64,000 bases of DNA from 66-474 sp035249175 (GTDB lineage: Bacteria; Pseudomonadota; Gammaproteobacteria; Xanthomonadales; Rhodanobacteraceae). Where the stretch lies: assembly GCA_035249175.1 (NCBI GenBank), contig DATFGT010000058.1, positions 1 to 64,000 of the forward strand, in the 5' to 3' direction. The translations under genes and the position numbers were made by a program. The notes under the pieces were generated by a model. That model had not been told where the DNA came from, made no database searches, and worked only from the letters and a program-made list of their open reading frames with translations. Positions 18,819-28,271 of this stretch are shown here, piece after piece (positions within the stretch are counted from its first letter, which is position 1; every line of letters begins with the position of its first letter).

Positions 18819-19988
18819 TTACATGCTGCCCTCCTGGGGCTGCTCGACCTTGAACTCGACGCGGCGGTTGCGCTGACGGCCAGCCGCGGTCTTGTTGGTA
18901 TCGATCGGGTTGGTTTCGCCAAAGCCCTTCGTCGCGGTAATGCGGCTCGCATCGATGCCATGCGACGTCAGGTACTGATCGACAATGTTGGCACGACGCT
19001 CGGACAGACCCTGGTTGTACTGGTCGGTACCGACCGAATCGGTGTAGCCATCGATTTCGATCTTGACCTGCGGATAGCGGTTCAAGGTGTCGACGGCCTG
19101 GTCCAGGATCGCCACGGAGTCGGCTGCCGGCGGCTTCAGCGTCGGACCAATATTGGACTCACCCTTCTTCGGACGATCGAACTTGAAGTTCACGCCACGC
19201 AGATCGATGACCACGTTCTGCGGCGGTGGCGGCGGCGGCGGAGCAGCCGGCGGTGGCGGCGGCGGAGCAGCCGGTGGCGGCGGCGGAGCAGGATGACCCA
19301 TGTTGAACACCAGGGCGATGGTGGCCATCGAATCCAGCCACTGCTTCGGGCCATAGGTGTGCGGCAGGCCCGGACCAGCGAAGCCAGCTTCCTGCGCCGA
19401 GGTGGTGTCACGGTAGTAACGCGCCGCGATTTCGCCACGCAAGGCGACGCGGTCGCTGACGTTGTACAGCACGCCCACGCCGACCGTCGCACCCGGACCC
19501 CAACCGGAGCCCTTCGCCGGCCCCAAACATCCACAAGCGCCGCCGGCTTCGGCCAGCTCGCTCGATACCGCGGCGTGACGCCACATGCCGATGCCAGCCA
19601 TGATGTACGGACGCCACTGCGCCGCTGGATCCATGAAGTAGTAGCGGGCCGCAACGTCGAGACCCAGAGTCTCCCACTGCTTGCCGGCGCGGATGGACGA
19701 ATCCTTGTAATCGGCATTGTCGCCCGTGGCTTCAACATCCAGGGTGAAATGCGGGTTCACCCAGAACCCAACACCGAGGCCACCGACCGGATCCGACTGC
19801 ACCTGGCGATCACTATCGGGAATCACCACGCCGATGCGCGGCACGATGTACCAGTTGCCATAGTTGGGGCTCGCAAAGCTACCCGTTGTTTCTGCCGCTG
19901 CCCCGGTGTCCTGGGCGTGTGCAACCGACATCACGCCTACAGTACCCAAGGCCAGCGCGATGACCGCGAACAAGCCGTTACGTTTCAT
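18819..19988 (-). CDS. OmpA-family outer-membrane protein (8-strand barrel plus peptidoglycan-binding domain)
   Basis: A 389-residue exported protein. The signal peptide is about residues 1-25 (ends VAHAQ). An eight-strand beta-barrel spans about 40-230, a Pro/Ala linker 233-257, and an OmpA C-domain 258-389 with EIDGYTDSVGTDQYN and LSERRANIVDQYL. These contain the Asp and Arg that grip peptidoglycan diaminopimelate. It links outer membrane to cell wall. The frame is open upstream to 20057, but MKRNGLF is chosen because GAGGAG lies seven bases ahead and it starts the signal peptide. Two close cysteines (ACGCLG, about 151-154) sit in an extracellular loop. Linker and C-domain are almost those of the fused TonB receptor at 8.3-11.7 kb, pointing to recent domain sharing. 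Confidence 0.93.
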   Translation of the reverse strand: MKRNGLFAVIALALGTVGVMSVAHAQDTGAAAETTGSFASPNYGNWYIVPRIGVVIPDSDRQVQSDPVGGLGVGFWVNPHFTLDVEATGDNADYKDSSIRAGKQWETLGLDVAARYYFMDPAAQWRPYIMAGIGMWRHAAVSSELAEAGGACGCLGPAKGSGWGPGATVGVGVLYNVSDRVALRGEIAARYYRDTTSAQEAGFAGPGLPHTYGPKQWLDSMATIALVFNMGHPAPPPPPAAPPPPPPAAPPPPPPPQNVVIDLRGVNFKFDRPKKGESNIGPTLKPPAADSVAILDQAVDTLNRYPQVKIEIDGYTDSVGTDQYNQGLSERRANIVDQYLTSHGIDASRITATKGFGETNPIDTNKTAAGRQRNRRVEFKVEQPQEGSM

Positions 19989-20171
19989 CGGTAAGTCTCC
20001 TCGTTGTTGATTCTTCAGGTTCGGCCATTTCGACACGAACCGTGTTCCCAGATACAAGACTACTGCGCGGATTGCGCCCCAACTAGCCCCGACGCATTCC
20101 GCTACGGCAGCGCCAGTTTAGCAAAAAACAAACAAATTCGCCGGAAGGCCGCATTGCCGTTCATGCAGAAC

Positions 20172-21635
20172 TCAGGCGCGGCCTCCCGGCACGAACAAAC
20201 CCATGAATTCCGGCACTGGGGTCTGCAGCATACGCTCCGCATCGTCACAAATATCAATGATTTCATGTGCCTGCGTCTTCTGCAGGTGGCCTGCCAGCGC
20301 GCTCCGGAACTTCGCGAGCAGGACCGGTATGCCTTCGGCGCGGCGGCGTCGATGGCCGATGGGGTAATCGATCGAAACCTTCTCCGTCTTTGAACCGTCC
20401 TTGAAAAATACCTGCACCGAATTGCCGATATAACGCTTGTCCGGATCGAAATAATCTTTGGTGAATTGTGGATTTTCCCTGACAGCCATTTTTGCGCGCA
20501 GCATATCGATGCGCGGATCGGTGGCAACCGCGTCGGTGTAATCGTTCGCGGTCAGGCGGCCGAAAATCAGCGGCACCGCCACCATGTACTGGATGCAGTG
20601 GTCACGGTCGGCGTAATTGGCGAGCGGGCCAGTCTTGTCGATGATGCGCGCGCCGGCTTCCTGGGTTTCGATCTCGATGCGCTCGATGGCGTCGATGCGG
20701 TCCTTCACTTCCGGATGCAGCTTCATCGCACACTCGACCGCGGTCTGCGCATGGAACTCAGCCGGATAGCTGATCTTGAACAGCACGTTCTCCATCACGT
20801 AGCTGCCGAACGGCCGCTCGAACTCGAACGACTTGCCTCCGAACGCAACGTCGTAGAAACCCCAAGTCTTCGCGCTCAGTGCCGACGGGTAACTCGGCTC
20901 ATCGGTGGTCACGGCGTTCAAGGCATGGATCACCGCGCGTCGGCAGGCATCGCCCGCGGCCCAGCTCTTGCGCGGACCGGTATTGGGCGCGTGTCGATAC
21001 GTGCGCAAGCTGCCGTTGTCGATCCAACTATTCGAAACCGCGGTGATCACCTGTTCGCGACTGCCCCCCAGCATTGCGGTCGCGACCGCGGTCGAGGCCA
21101 GCCGCACCAGGATCACATGGTCCATGCCGGCGCGGTTGAAGCTGTTCTTCAGCGCGTAGCAACCCTGGATTTCGTGGGCCTTGATCGCCCAATGCAGCAC
21201 GTCACGGAGCGTCAGCGGCTTGCCACCGTCGCGGACATTGCTGCGCGACAACCAGTCGGCCATCGCCAACACCGTGCCGAGATTGTCGGAAGGATGCCCC
21301 CACTCGGCGGCGAGCCAGGTGTCGTTGAAATCCAGCCAGCGGATTTGTGTGCCGATGCAGAACGCCGCTTGCGCGGGATCGAGTTCCAGCGTGGTGCCTG
21401 GCACGCGCGCGCCCCCCGCGAGCATCGCACCCGGCACGATCGGCGCCAGGTGCTTCACGCACTGCGGGAACTTCATCGCCAGCATCGCGCAACCCAGTGC
21501 GTCCATCAGCATGTAGCGCGCGGTGTCCCACGCCTCCCGCGATTCGATGCGGTAGGCGAGCACGTAGTCGGCCACGTCCACCAACGGCTGGTCGGGCGCG
21601 GGACGGGCGGCAGAACGGGTAGCGGCTTGGTTCAC
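20172..21635 (-). CDS. prpD: 2-methylcitrate dehydratase (MmgE/PrpD family)
   Basis: A 487-residue cytoplasmic enzyme of the iron-free MmgE/PrpD family (E. coli PrpD, 483). It dehydrates 2-methylcitrate to 2-methyl-cis-aconitate in propionate breakdown. Visible family signatures are DALGCAMLAM, WLDFNDTWLAAEWGHPSDNLG, HEIQGCYALKNSFNRAGMDH and RTYRHAPNTGPRKSWAAGDACRRA. The GTG start (VNQAATRS) is preferred: AGGAGT precedes it, and the 50 codons upstream have no family resemblance. The gene stands alone, about 13-17 kb from prpC and prpB in this same window, so the methylcitrate cycle is split into two loci here. Confidence 0.9.
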   Translation of the reverse strand: MNQAATRSAARPAPDQPLVDVADYVLAYRIESREAWDTARYMLMDALGCAMLAMKFPQCVKHLAPIVPGAMLAGGARVPGTTLELDPAQAAFCIGTQIRWLDFNDTWLAAEWGHPSDNLGTVLAMADWLSRSNVRDGGKPLTLRDVLHWAIKAHEIQGCYALKNSFNRAGMDHVILVRLASTAVATAMLGGSREQVITAVSNSWIDNGSLRTYRHAPNTGPRKSWAAGDACRRAVIHALNAVTTDEPSYPSALSAKTWGFYDVAFGGKSFEFERPFGSYVMENVLFKISYPAEFHAQTAVECAMKLHPEVKDRIDAIERIEIETQEAGARIIDKTGPLANYADRDHCIQYMVAVPLIFGRLTANDYTDAVATDPRIDMLRAKMAVRENPQFTKDYFDPDKRYIGNSVQVFFKDGSKTEKVSIDYPIGHRRRRAEGIPVLLAKFRSALAGHLQKTQAHEIIDICDDAERMLQTPVPEFMGLFVPGGRA

Positions 21636-21735
21636 GGGTACTCCTGCGTCGGGATGCGAAGACAGCCCGCTATTTTGCCAGACGGCGATTTTTCTTGACG
21701 ATTCTCCTGCCGCCCCCCGACAATCGTGGCGTTGT

Positions 21736-21852
21736 CCCGAAAGGGAGTAGCACCGGATCCGGCCCAAGCCGGGTTCGCGTGGCAATCGTCAGCACGAACC
21801 CAAAGGTTCCGGTTGCCACGGCGGTTCACAGACCGCGCGCGAGACTTTCGAC
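21736..21852 (+). promoter_or_regulatory. yybP-ykoY (manganese) riboswitch candidate upstream of the TerC gene
   Basis: The leader shows the conserved pieces of this class in order: a P1 arm CGAAAG (21738-21743) running into GGGAGTAGC (21743-21751), then CGTCAGCACG (21787-21796), then GAGACTTTCG (21841-21850). The last piece holds the closing P1 arm CTTTCG. The riboswitch senses Mn2+ and is well known upstream of TerC-family genes in Proteobacteria, exactly the gene that follows 58 bases later. Mn2+ binding would be expected to raise expression. Confidence 0.75.
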
Positions 21853-21909
21853 ATCCCGTGCTGCATTCGCGGCCGGGGGTTCGATCGTCGAACGCACTGG
21901 AGGAACCGC

Positions 21910-22617
21910 ATGTACGTGATCAACGAGCTGCTGAACCATCCCCTCGATCCCGCGTTCTGGAGCGGCCTTGGCTCGATCATCGTGATCGACCTGGTGTTGG
22001 CTGGCGACAACGCAATCGTGATCGCGCTGGCTGCGCGCAGCCTGCCACAACACCACCATTTCCGGGTGATCTTCTGGGGCGTGGTCGGGGCGATCGTGGT
22101 ACGTATAGCGATGACCGCCGCGGTGCTTTGGCTGCTGCAAATTCCCGGGCTGATGTTGGCGGGCGGGATCATCCTGATACCGATCGCGTGGCGCCTGCTC
22201 AAGCACGAGGAACACAGCGGGCCGACGCTGAAACGCAGGGTGACCGACTTCTGGACCGCCATGGGTACCATCGTCGTGGCCGACGCATTGATGGGTCTCG
22301 ACAACGTCCTGGGCATCGCCGGCGCATCGGGTGGGCACTTGGGACTCGTCGTACTGGGCCTGCTGGTCAGCGTGCCGCTGGTGGTATGGGGCTCGACCTT
22401 GCTGCTCAAGCTGATCGAGCGCTGGCCGGTGATCGTCTACATCGGCGCCGCGGCGATCGCGTGGACCGCTGCGCGCATGATTACCCGCGACGGCCTGGTG
22501 GAAGACTGGTTCAACGCGCACGATCCCATGCGTTACGCCGTGGATGCCGTGCTGGTGACCGGCGTGACGGGCATGGGCTGGTGGCTGCGCCGGCGCAAGC
22601 GATTGCGGCAGGGATGA
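21910..22617 (+). CDS. TerC/Alx-family integral membrane protein, probable metal exporter
   Basis: A 235-residue protein with about seven membrane helices. It has the two acidic family signatures in the membrane, DLVLAGDNAIVIALAARSLP near residue 25 and DALMGLDNVLGIAGA near 120, which are thought to bind the metal. It ends in a basic cytoplasmic tail (RRRKRLRQG). TerC/Alx relatives protect against excess manganese, or help metalate exported proteins. The upstream manganese riboswitch candidate supports a Mn2+ role here rather than tellurite resistance. A GGAGGA ribosome-binding site precedes the ATG. It converges on the DUF924 gene 17 bases away. Confidence 0.88.
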   Translation: MYVINELLNHPLDPAFWSGLGSIIVIDLVLAGDNAIVIALAARSLPQHHHFRVIFWGVVGAIVVRIAMTAAVLWLLQIPGLMLAGGIILIPIAWRLLKHEEHSGPTLKRRVTDFWTAMGTIVVADALMGLDNVLGIAGASGGHLGLVVLGLLVSVPLVVWGSTLLLKLIERWPVIVYIGAAAIAWTAARMITRDGLVEDWFNAHDPMRYAVDAVLVTGVTGMGWWLRRRKRLRQG

Positions 22618-22633
22618 GATCCGGATCGCGGAA

Positions 22634-23176
22634 TCAGAACGCCGACCCCGGCTGCTCCAGGAAGGCAAGCTCCTCCGGCGTCGAGGCACGGCCGAGCACG
22701 CGATTGCGATGCGGATAACGGCCGAAGCGGTCGATGATCGCCTTGTGCTTCAACTCGAAGTTGTAATTGAGCTCCAGCCCCGGATGCCGGAACAGGCGCT
22801 CCGCTTCAACGTGGATCACGCGCGATTCCGAGTGCATGAAGGGCATGTACAGGAATGCGAGGCCCGCAGAAGGAACGGCATGATCCGCGCCTGCGCGGAT
22901 GGCCTCCTGCGCCAGCACCAGCGCCATGCCATCGCACGCGAACGCACGCGCGTCATCGCGAAACAGATTGCGTGAGAACTGGTCGAGTACGACGATCTCG
23001 GCCAACCTGCCTTCTGGCGTGTCACGCCACGCCGCGAGCTCGCCATGCGACGCCGCTTGATGCGTTTCGCCGAAACGCGCGCGGATTCCGGCGTCGAACG
23101 CCACATCTTTCCTGAAGAGTTGTTCCGGCGTTGCTTCCTCGAACCAGAAATGCAGCACGTCTTGCGGATTCACCAC
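22634..23176 (-). CDS. DUF924 family protein
   Basis: A 180-residue soluble protein of the DUF924 family, with the tell-tale VLHFWFEEATPEQLF start, EIVVLDQFSRNLFRDDARAFACD, FLYMPFMHSESR and the FGRYPHRNRVLGR-x-STPEE ending. The fold is an alpha-helical TPR-like solenoid. No biochemical function is established for the family, and the neighbours give no clue. The start is GTG (a second GTG follows directly), with AAGGAG eight bases upstream. Length and domain coverage are complete. Confidence 0.88.
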   Translation of the reverse strand: MVNPQDVLHFWFEEATPEQLFRKDVAFDAGIRARFGETHQAASHGELAAWRDTPEGRLAEIVVLDQFSRNLFRDDARAFACDGMALVLAQEAIRAGADHAVPSAGLAFLYMPFMHSESRVIHVEAERLFRHPGLELNYNFELKHKAIIDRFGRYPHRNRVLGRASTPEELAFLEQPGSAF

Positions 23177-23210
23177 TCAAAGCTCCTTGATGCCGGCATG
23201 CCGGGGCCAC

Positions 23211-24062
23211 TCACATCCAGCGCCTGGCCGACTTCTCGCGAAATGCATCAGCCACCAACTGGCTGTCGAAACCGGCGGGCGCCTCGCCATTTGCCGCGTA
23301 AAGGTAAATCGCGACCTGGTAGATCGTCTGCAGGGTCGATTGGATCAATCCCAGCGCAACGAGATAAATCACGAGGATCGCAGCGATGACCAGCAGCGCC
23401 ACCTTGCCGGCCTGGATCGCGATGAAGAACAGGATGATCGCCGGCACGACGCCGAACAGGGCGAAGATCAATCCGAAACTGACGTTGCCGATGATCTGTT
23501 CGCCCCAGGTACGCTTCAGCATTTCCACCGAGCGCTTGTACGATTCGATCGGACCACTTCCTTCGACCACCAGCACCGGCACCACCAGGAACGACGTGAC
23601 CGACCAGGCCATTCCGAGCAAACTGACGACGATGCGGCCGATGAACCCAACCTTCTCTTCCAGCAGGCGCAACAATATGCCGACGGTGCTGGTCATGAGC
23701 GCCCAGCCCAAGATTTGCGGCAACCGTTGCCAGGCAAAGGCCAACCCATAGCCGAGACTCGGCTGCTCGCCATCGATCTGCTTCAACACGCACGCAATCA
23801 ATGCCGAGTTGAAAAAAATGATCACGAAATAATCGAGGAAATAAAACAGGAACATCGCCGCGTACATTTGCGGCGACATGGAGATTGGGCCGTTTGGCCT
23901 CGCATGTCCACCGAACTCGACGAGCAGCGGCGTGGCGAACAGGGCGATGATGATCGCCAGGGCCGCCCCGGAAATGAGCGGAAACACGACCAGGCGCTTG
24001 TCCCGCTTCAGCATCTGCCAGGACGCGTCCATCAGTTGCCAGGTTCTTGCAAACTTGCCCAT
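23211..24062 (-). CDS. DUF6159-type multipass membrane protein
   Basis: A 283-residue inner-membrane protein beginning MGKFARTWQLMDASWQMLKRDK, a cytoplasmic amphipathic stretch typical of DUF6159 proteins. About six hydrophobic segments follow (for example LISGAALAIIIALFATPLLV, and the FLFYFLDYFVIIFFNSALIA segment near 90). Long LIFALFGVVPAIILFFIAI and LLVIAAILVIYLVALGLIQ helices come near the end, followed by IYLYAANGEAPAGFD. Function is unknown. The frame stays open 154 codons upstream; I chose this ATG because it restores the family N-terminus and removes an implausible Arg-rich extension. It lies between the S9 peptidase and DUF924 genes, all on the minus strand. Confidence 0.82.
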   Translation of the reverse strand: MGKFARTWQLMDASWQMLKRDKRLVVFPLISGAALAIIIALFATPLLVEFGGHARPNGPISMSPQMYAAMFLFYFLDYFVIIFFNSALIACVLKQIDGEQPSLGYGLAFAWQRLPQILGWALMTSTVGILLRLLEEKVGFIGRIVVSLLGMAWSVTSFLVVPVLVVEGSGPIESYKRSVEMLKRTWGEQIIGNVSFGLIFALFGVVPAIILFFIAIQAGKVALLVIAAILVIYLVALGLIQSTLQTIYQVAIYLYAANGEAPAGFDSQLVADAFREKSARRWM

Positions 24063-24127
24063 GTCCGCATCCCCTTGCGTGGTTTGAGTGTCACCGCACC
24101 GGCGTCCGCACCGCAACGTTGTCCGCG

Positions 24128-26113
24128 CTACTTCAAGTGCCTGGTCATCCAGTCCATCCAGCGCCGATACACATCGGTCTGCTGCACGATGTCGCCCGGA
24201 AAATGCGTGTCGGCCGGATACGCCCAGAACTCTACCTGGACGCCGTTGTCGCGCAGCGCGTGGTACCACTCGTAACTGTTGACCAGCGGCACGTTCGGAT
24301 CGCCGACGTCGCCCATGATCAGCGTCGGCGCCTTGACGCTGCGCGCATGCGTGATCGGCGACTGCTGGCGCCAGATGTCCCAGCCCTCTGCGCTCCACGG
24401 CGTGCTGCCGAAGAAATAGGTATCGCCCATCTGGTAGTACGCGACCGTGTAGTCCATCACCCAGTCGGTCAATGACGCGCCGGCCACGGCGGCCTTCCAC
24501 ACGTCGTAGTGGCCGGTGAGCCACGTGGTCATGTAGCCACCGTACGACCAGCCGGAAACGCCGATGCGATTCGTGTCCACGATGCCCAGCTTCTCGACTG
24601 CAGCCAAGCCGGCCATCACGTCCTTGCCGGGGCCCGTGCCGGTGTCGCGATAGATCGCGTGCTGGTACGCATCGCCGAGATTGGTGCTGCCACGATAATT
24701 CGGCTGGAACACCAGGAATCCGGCGGCCGACAGAAGCTGCGGCAAGGGCGAGAAGCGCACGGTGGACGCGCTCTCCGGCCCCCCGTGGATCACCAGCACC
24801 AGCGGGTACGTCTTGCCCTTGTGGTAGCCGACGGGATACGTCAGCACACCGTCAGCATTCACGCCGCCGTCGCTGTTCCATTGCACCGACTCGGTACGCG
24901 CCAGGTCCAGCTTGTCCACGAACGCGTTGACATCGGTGAGGCGGCGCGGCTTGGCGTTCGCCGAGGCCATCACGTACAACTCGTCGGGATGTGTTGGGGT
25001 ACTGCCGACGAATGCGACCTCGCCGGTTTTCGCGACACTCAAGTCATTGCCGGCTTCGACGTCACCGAGATCCAGCACGCGCGCCGCGCCATCCGATGGT
25101 TGTTCCCACAGCACCGAGCGCGTACCGAGCTCACCTTGCAGCAGCAACGCCCTGCTGCCCGGCAACCACGCATACGCATTGAGATTGCGCGCCAGCGCTG
25201 CGGTCGCATCGCGCGTTGCGCCACGCCCGCCGACGTACACCGCGTTGCCGTTGTTCTGGTCGCCGTTGCGTACGCGCAGGAAAGCGAATGTCCTGCCATC
25301 GGATGCGTACGCGAAATCGTTGGCGCCTTGATCGCCGACCACTGTCGTCGGCTTGCCCTTCCCGTCTGCGGCGACTTCGGCGATCACCGAACGGAACGAC
25401 GGTCCCCAGTATGGGCTTGGGAATTTCGTGAAGACGATTGACTTGCCATCGCGGCTCCACACCAACGGCGTGGCGCCTTCCTGATCGGTCTGCAGCGAGT
25501 AGTCGCCCTGGGTCAGCCGCGTCGCGGTGCCGCCCGTTGCCGCCACGACCCACAAGTGCCATGGCGCCAGCGCCTTGCGCAGCAGGAAATTGCCATCGGT
25601 CACCTGGAATGCCTTGTCGTGCGCCTTGATCGCCTTGTCATTGATCGGCGGATCTTGCGTCATGTAGGCGATGCGGTCGCCGTCCGGACTCCAGGTGAAC
25701 TCGTCGATGCCCTCTTTCGTATCGGTGATGCGTTGCGCGTCGCCGCCCGCCATTGGCATCACGTAAATCTGCGATTGTTTGGTCTTGTCGTCCTTCGCGA
25801 GGAATGCGAGGCGCGTGCCGTCCGGCGACCAGCGTGGCGAGGACACGCCCTCGCGATCGTGCGTCAGGGCACGTTTCGCGCCACTTGCCACATCGACGAC
25901 GTCGATCCGGGTGTCGTGCTTGTCGGTTTTCCAGACCGGCGTGATCACGACGATGGCGACGGATTTGCCGTCCGGCGAGAGTTGCGGATCGGAAAGCTTC
26001 ACCAGCCGCTGCAGGTCGTCCAGCCGGAACGGTGTCGCCGCGACCGACGCCAATGGCGCACCCGCGAACAGCGCAATGAGCACGATCAGCCAGCCTGCGC
26101 GCAGACGATTCAT
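24128..26113 (-). CDS. Exported S9 family peptidase (prolyl oligopeptidase-like)
   Basis: A 661-residue serine peptidase of the acylaminoacyl/dipeptidyl-peptidase group, probably periplasmic. It has a signal peptide of about 26 residues (ends ASVAA). Next is a seven-bladed propeller with WSPDG repeats (SPRWSPDGTRLAFLA, EFTWSPDGDRIAYMT). The C-terminal alpha/beta-hydrolase domain has nucleophile Ser in GVSGWSYGGYMTTW, the acid in GDVGDPNVP and the base in PADTHFPG, so the triad is intact. The family trims short peptides, and broad peptide scavenging is the likely role. The ATG at MNRLRAGWLIVL is chosen because it starts the signal peptide; the open frame upstream is Arg-rich and non-homologous. 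It is divergent from fadH. Confidence 0.92.
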   Translation of the reverse strand: MNRLRAGWLIVLIALFAGAPLASVAATPFRLDDLQRLVKLSDPQLSPDGKSVAIVVITPVWKTDKHDTRIDVVDVASGAKRALTHDREGVSSPRWSPDGTRLAFLAKDDKTKQSQIYVMPMAGGDAQRITDTKEGIDEFTWSPDGDRIAYMTQDPPINDKAIKAHDKAFQVTDGNFLLRKALAPWHLWVVAATGGTATRLTQGDYSLQTDQEGATPLVWSRDGKSIVFTKFPSPYWGPSFRSVIAEVAADGKGKPTTVVGDQGANDFAYASDGRTFAFLRVRNGDQNNGNAVYVGGRGATRDATAALARNLNAYAWLPGSRALLLQGELGTRSVLWEQPSDGAARVLDLGDVEAGNDLSVAKTGEVAFVGSTPTHPDELYVMASANAKPRRLTDVNAFVDKLDLARTESVQWNSDGGVNADGVLTYPVGYHKGKTYPLVLVIHGGPESASTVRFSPLPQLLSAAGFLVFQPNYRGSTNLGDAYQHAIYRDTGTGPGKDVMAGLAAVEKLGIVDTNRIGVSGWSYGGYMTTWLTGHYDVWKAAVAGASLTDWVMDYTVAYYQMGDTYFFGSTPWSAEGWDIWRQQSPITHARSVKAPTLIMGDVGDPNVPLVNSYEWYHALRDNGVQVEFWAYPADTHFPGDIVQQTDVYRRWMDWMTRHLK

Positions 26114-26213
26114 GACGGTCCTCGTTTTCCCCTGCGCCACGCCGGGCGCGACCGCGTCAGCATAGCGCGCGGCAGACTTGCCGGCACGCGATGGTGTCGG
26201 CATCCTCGCCGAA

Positions 26214-28238
26214 ATGGCAACGACCTTCCCGCACCTTCTTGCGCCGCTCGACCTCGGTTTCTGCACGCTGCCCAACCGCGTGTTGATGGGTTCGATGCAC
26301 ACGGGATTGGAAGACCGCGCGCGCGACTTCGGGAAACTTGCCGAATACTTCGCGGCCCGCGCGCGTGGCGGCGTCGGTTTGATGGTGACCGGCGGCTTCT
26401 CGCCCAACATCGCGGGTTGGCTGAAACCGTTTTCCAGCCGCCTGTCTTCGCGTTGGCAGGTCGCGCCGCACCGGCGCATCACCGGCGCCGTGCACGCGGC
26501 GGGTGGACGGATCTGCCTGCAGATCCTCCACGCGGGACGCTACGGTTTCCATCCGCTGTCGGTGGCGCCGTCCGCAATCAAGTCGCCGATTACCCCATTC
26601 ACGCCGCGAGCCCTATCCGGCAGCGGTGTCAAACGCACCATTCGCGCTTTCGTGCGCTGCGCGGAGCTGGCGCAGGTCGCCGGTTACCACGGCATCGAGA
26701 TCATGGGCAGCGAGGGTTACCTGATCAACCAGTTCCTGGCCGAGCGCTCCAACCGGCGCAGCGACCGTTGGGGCAGTTCGGTAGAAAACCGGATGCGCTT
26801 TCCCATCGAAATCGTGCGACGCACGCGCGAAGCGGTGGGCCGCGATTTCATCATCATCTATCGCTTGTCGATGCTGGACTTGGTGGATCGCGCGCAGGCT
26901 TGGGACGAAATCGTCGCGCTGGCGAAGGAGGTGGAAGCGGCCGGCGCCACGCTGATCAATACCGGCATCGGTTGGCACGAAGCACGCGTGCCGACCATCG
27001 TCACCAGCGTGCCGCGTGGCGCATTCACGTGGGTGACGCGGCGCATGAAGGACAACCTGCGCATTCCGCTGATCACCACCAACCGCATCAACATGCCGGC
27101 TGTTGCGGAGACGGTGCTGGCACGCGGCGACGCCGACATGGTGTCGATGGCGCGTCCCCTGCTGGCCGATCCCGAGTGGGTGGCGAAAGCGCGCAACGGA
27201 CGTGCGTCGCTGATCAACCCGTGCATCGCCTGCAACCAGGCCTGCCTCGACCATGTGTTCGAAAACAAGCGTGCATCGTGCCTGATGAACCCGCACGCGT
27301 GTTACGAAACCGAGTTGGTGGATGCGCCGGTCGCGCACAAGAAAAGATTTGCGGTGATCGGCGCAGGCCCGGCGGGACTGGCCTGCGCGACCACGCTGGC
27401 GCAACGCGGTCACATCGTCACGTTGTACGAACAGTCGAATGAAATCGGCGGTCAGTTCAATCTTGCAAGACGCATTCCCGGCAAGGAGGAATTCGTCGAA
27501 CCGATGCGCTACTGGGGCAACCTGCTCGCCGAGCTGGACGTCACCTTGCACATCGGTACGCGCGCCGGCGCGGCGATGTTGCAGGCCGGCAACTACGACG
27601 CCGTGGTGGTGGCGACCGGCGTCACGCCACGCGACCCGCACATTCCGGGACAGGATCACCCGATGGTGATGAATTACCACGATGCCGTCATGGGTCATCG
27701 CGCCATCGGCCAACGCGTCGCGATCATCGGCGCGGGCGGCATCGGTTTCGACGTCGCGGAATTCCTGACCCAACCGCCGCCCTCGCCCACCACCGACATT
27801 GCGCGTTGGACGCGCGAATGGGGCGTCGACACCACGTTTGAACGCCGCGGTGGACTCGCCAAGCCAGAGGTCGAACCCTCGCCGCGCGAGGTATGGCTGC
27901 TGCAACGCAGCACCGGACGTCCAGGCAAACGGCTCAACAAGACCACCGGTTGGGTGCACCGCGCGGCCTTGAAAGCCAAGGGTGTGCAGATGCTGGGTGG
28001 CATCGCTTACCAAAAGATCGACGATGAAGGCCTGCACGTCACGGTCGACGGCAAACCCCGGACCTTCGCGGTCGACAACGTGATCATTTGTGCCGGGCAG
28101 GAGTCGAACCGATCATTGGCGAACGAACTGGTCGCGCTCGGGATTGCCATGCACGTGATCGGCGGCGCCGATGTTGCCGTCGAACTCGACGCCAAGCGCG
28201 CGATCCGGCAGGCAACAGAGCTGGCCGCAGCCCTCTGA
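26214..28238 (+). CDS. fadH: NADPH-dependent 2,4-dienoyl-CoA reductase
   Basis: A 674-residue iron-sulfur flavoenzyme (E. coli FadH, 672) that reduces 2,4-dienoyl-CoA esters during beta-oxidation of unsaturated fatty acids. Residues 1-325 are an old-yellow-enzyme TIM barrel binding FMN (MGSMHTGLE, EIMGSEGYLINQFLAERSN). The 4Fe-4S ligands C337, C340, C344 and C356 have exactly the E. coli spacing. They are followed by an FAD Rossmann motif (VIGAGPAGLACATTLAQRG) and an NADPH motif (IIGAGGIGFDVAEFL). The start MATTFPHLL is preferred over one 12 codons earlier because it aligns with the family. It is divergent from the S9 peptidase gene; the two ATGs are 100 bases apart. Confidence 0.95.
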   Translation: MATTFPHLLAPLDLGFCTLPNRVLMGSMHTGLEDRARDFGKLAEYFAARARGGVGLMVTGGFSPNIAGWLKPFSSRLSSRWQVAPHRRITGAVHAAGGRICLQILHAGRYGFHPLSVAPSAIKSPITPFTPRALSGSGVKRTIRAFVRCAELAQVAGYHGIEIMGSEGYLINQFLAERSNRRSDRWGSSVENRMRFPIEIVRRTREAVGRDFIIIYRLSMLDLVDRAQAWDEIVALAKEVEAAGATLINTGIGWHEARVPTIVTSVPRGAFTWVTRRMKDNLRIPLITTNRINMPAVAETVLARGDADMVSMARPLLADPEWVAKARNGRASLINPCIACNQACLDHVFENKRASCLMNPHACYETELVDAPVAHKKRFAVIGAGPAGLACATTLAQRGHIVTLYEQSNEIGGQFNLARRIPGKEEFVEPMRYWGNLLAELDVTLHIGTRAGAAMLQAGNYDAVVVATGVTPRDPHIPGQDHPMVMNYHDAVMGHRAIGQRVAIIGAGGIGFDVAEFLTQPPPSPTTDIARWTREWGVDTTFERRGGLAKPEVEPSPREVWLLQRSTGRPGKRLNKTTGWVHRAALKAKGVQMLGGIAYQKIDDEGLHVTVDGKPRTFAVDNVIICAGQESNRSLANELVALGIAMHVIGGADVAVELDAKRAIRQATELAAAL

Positions 28239-28271
28239 TTGCGCGCGTGGCCGTTGCAAAGGTCGTTAATC

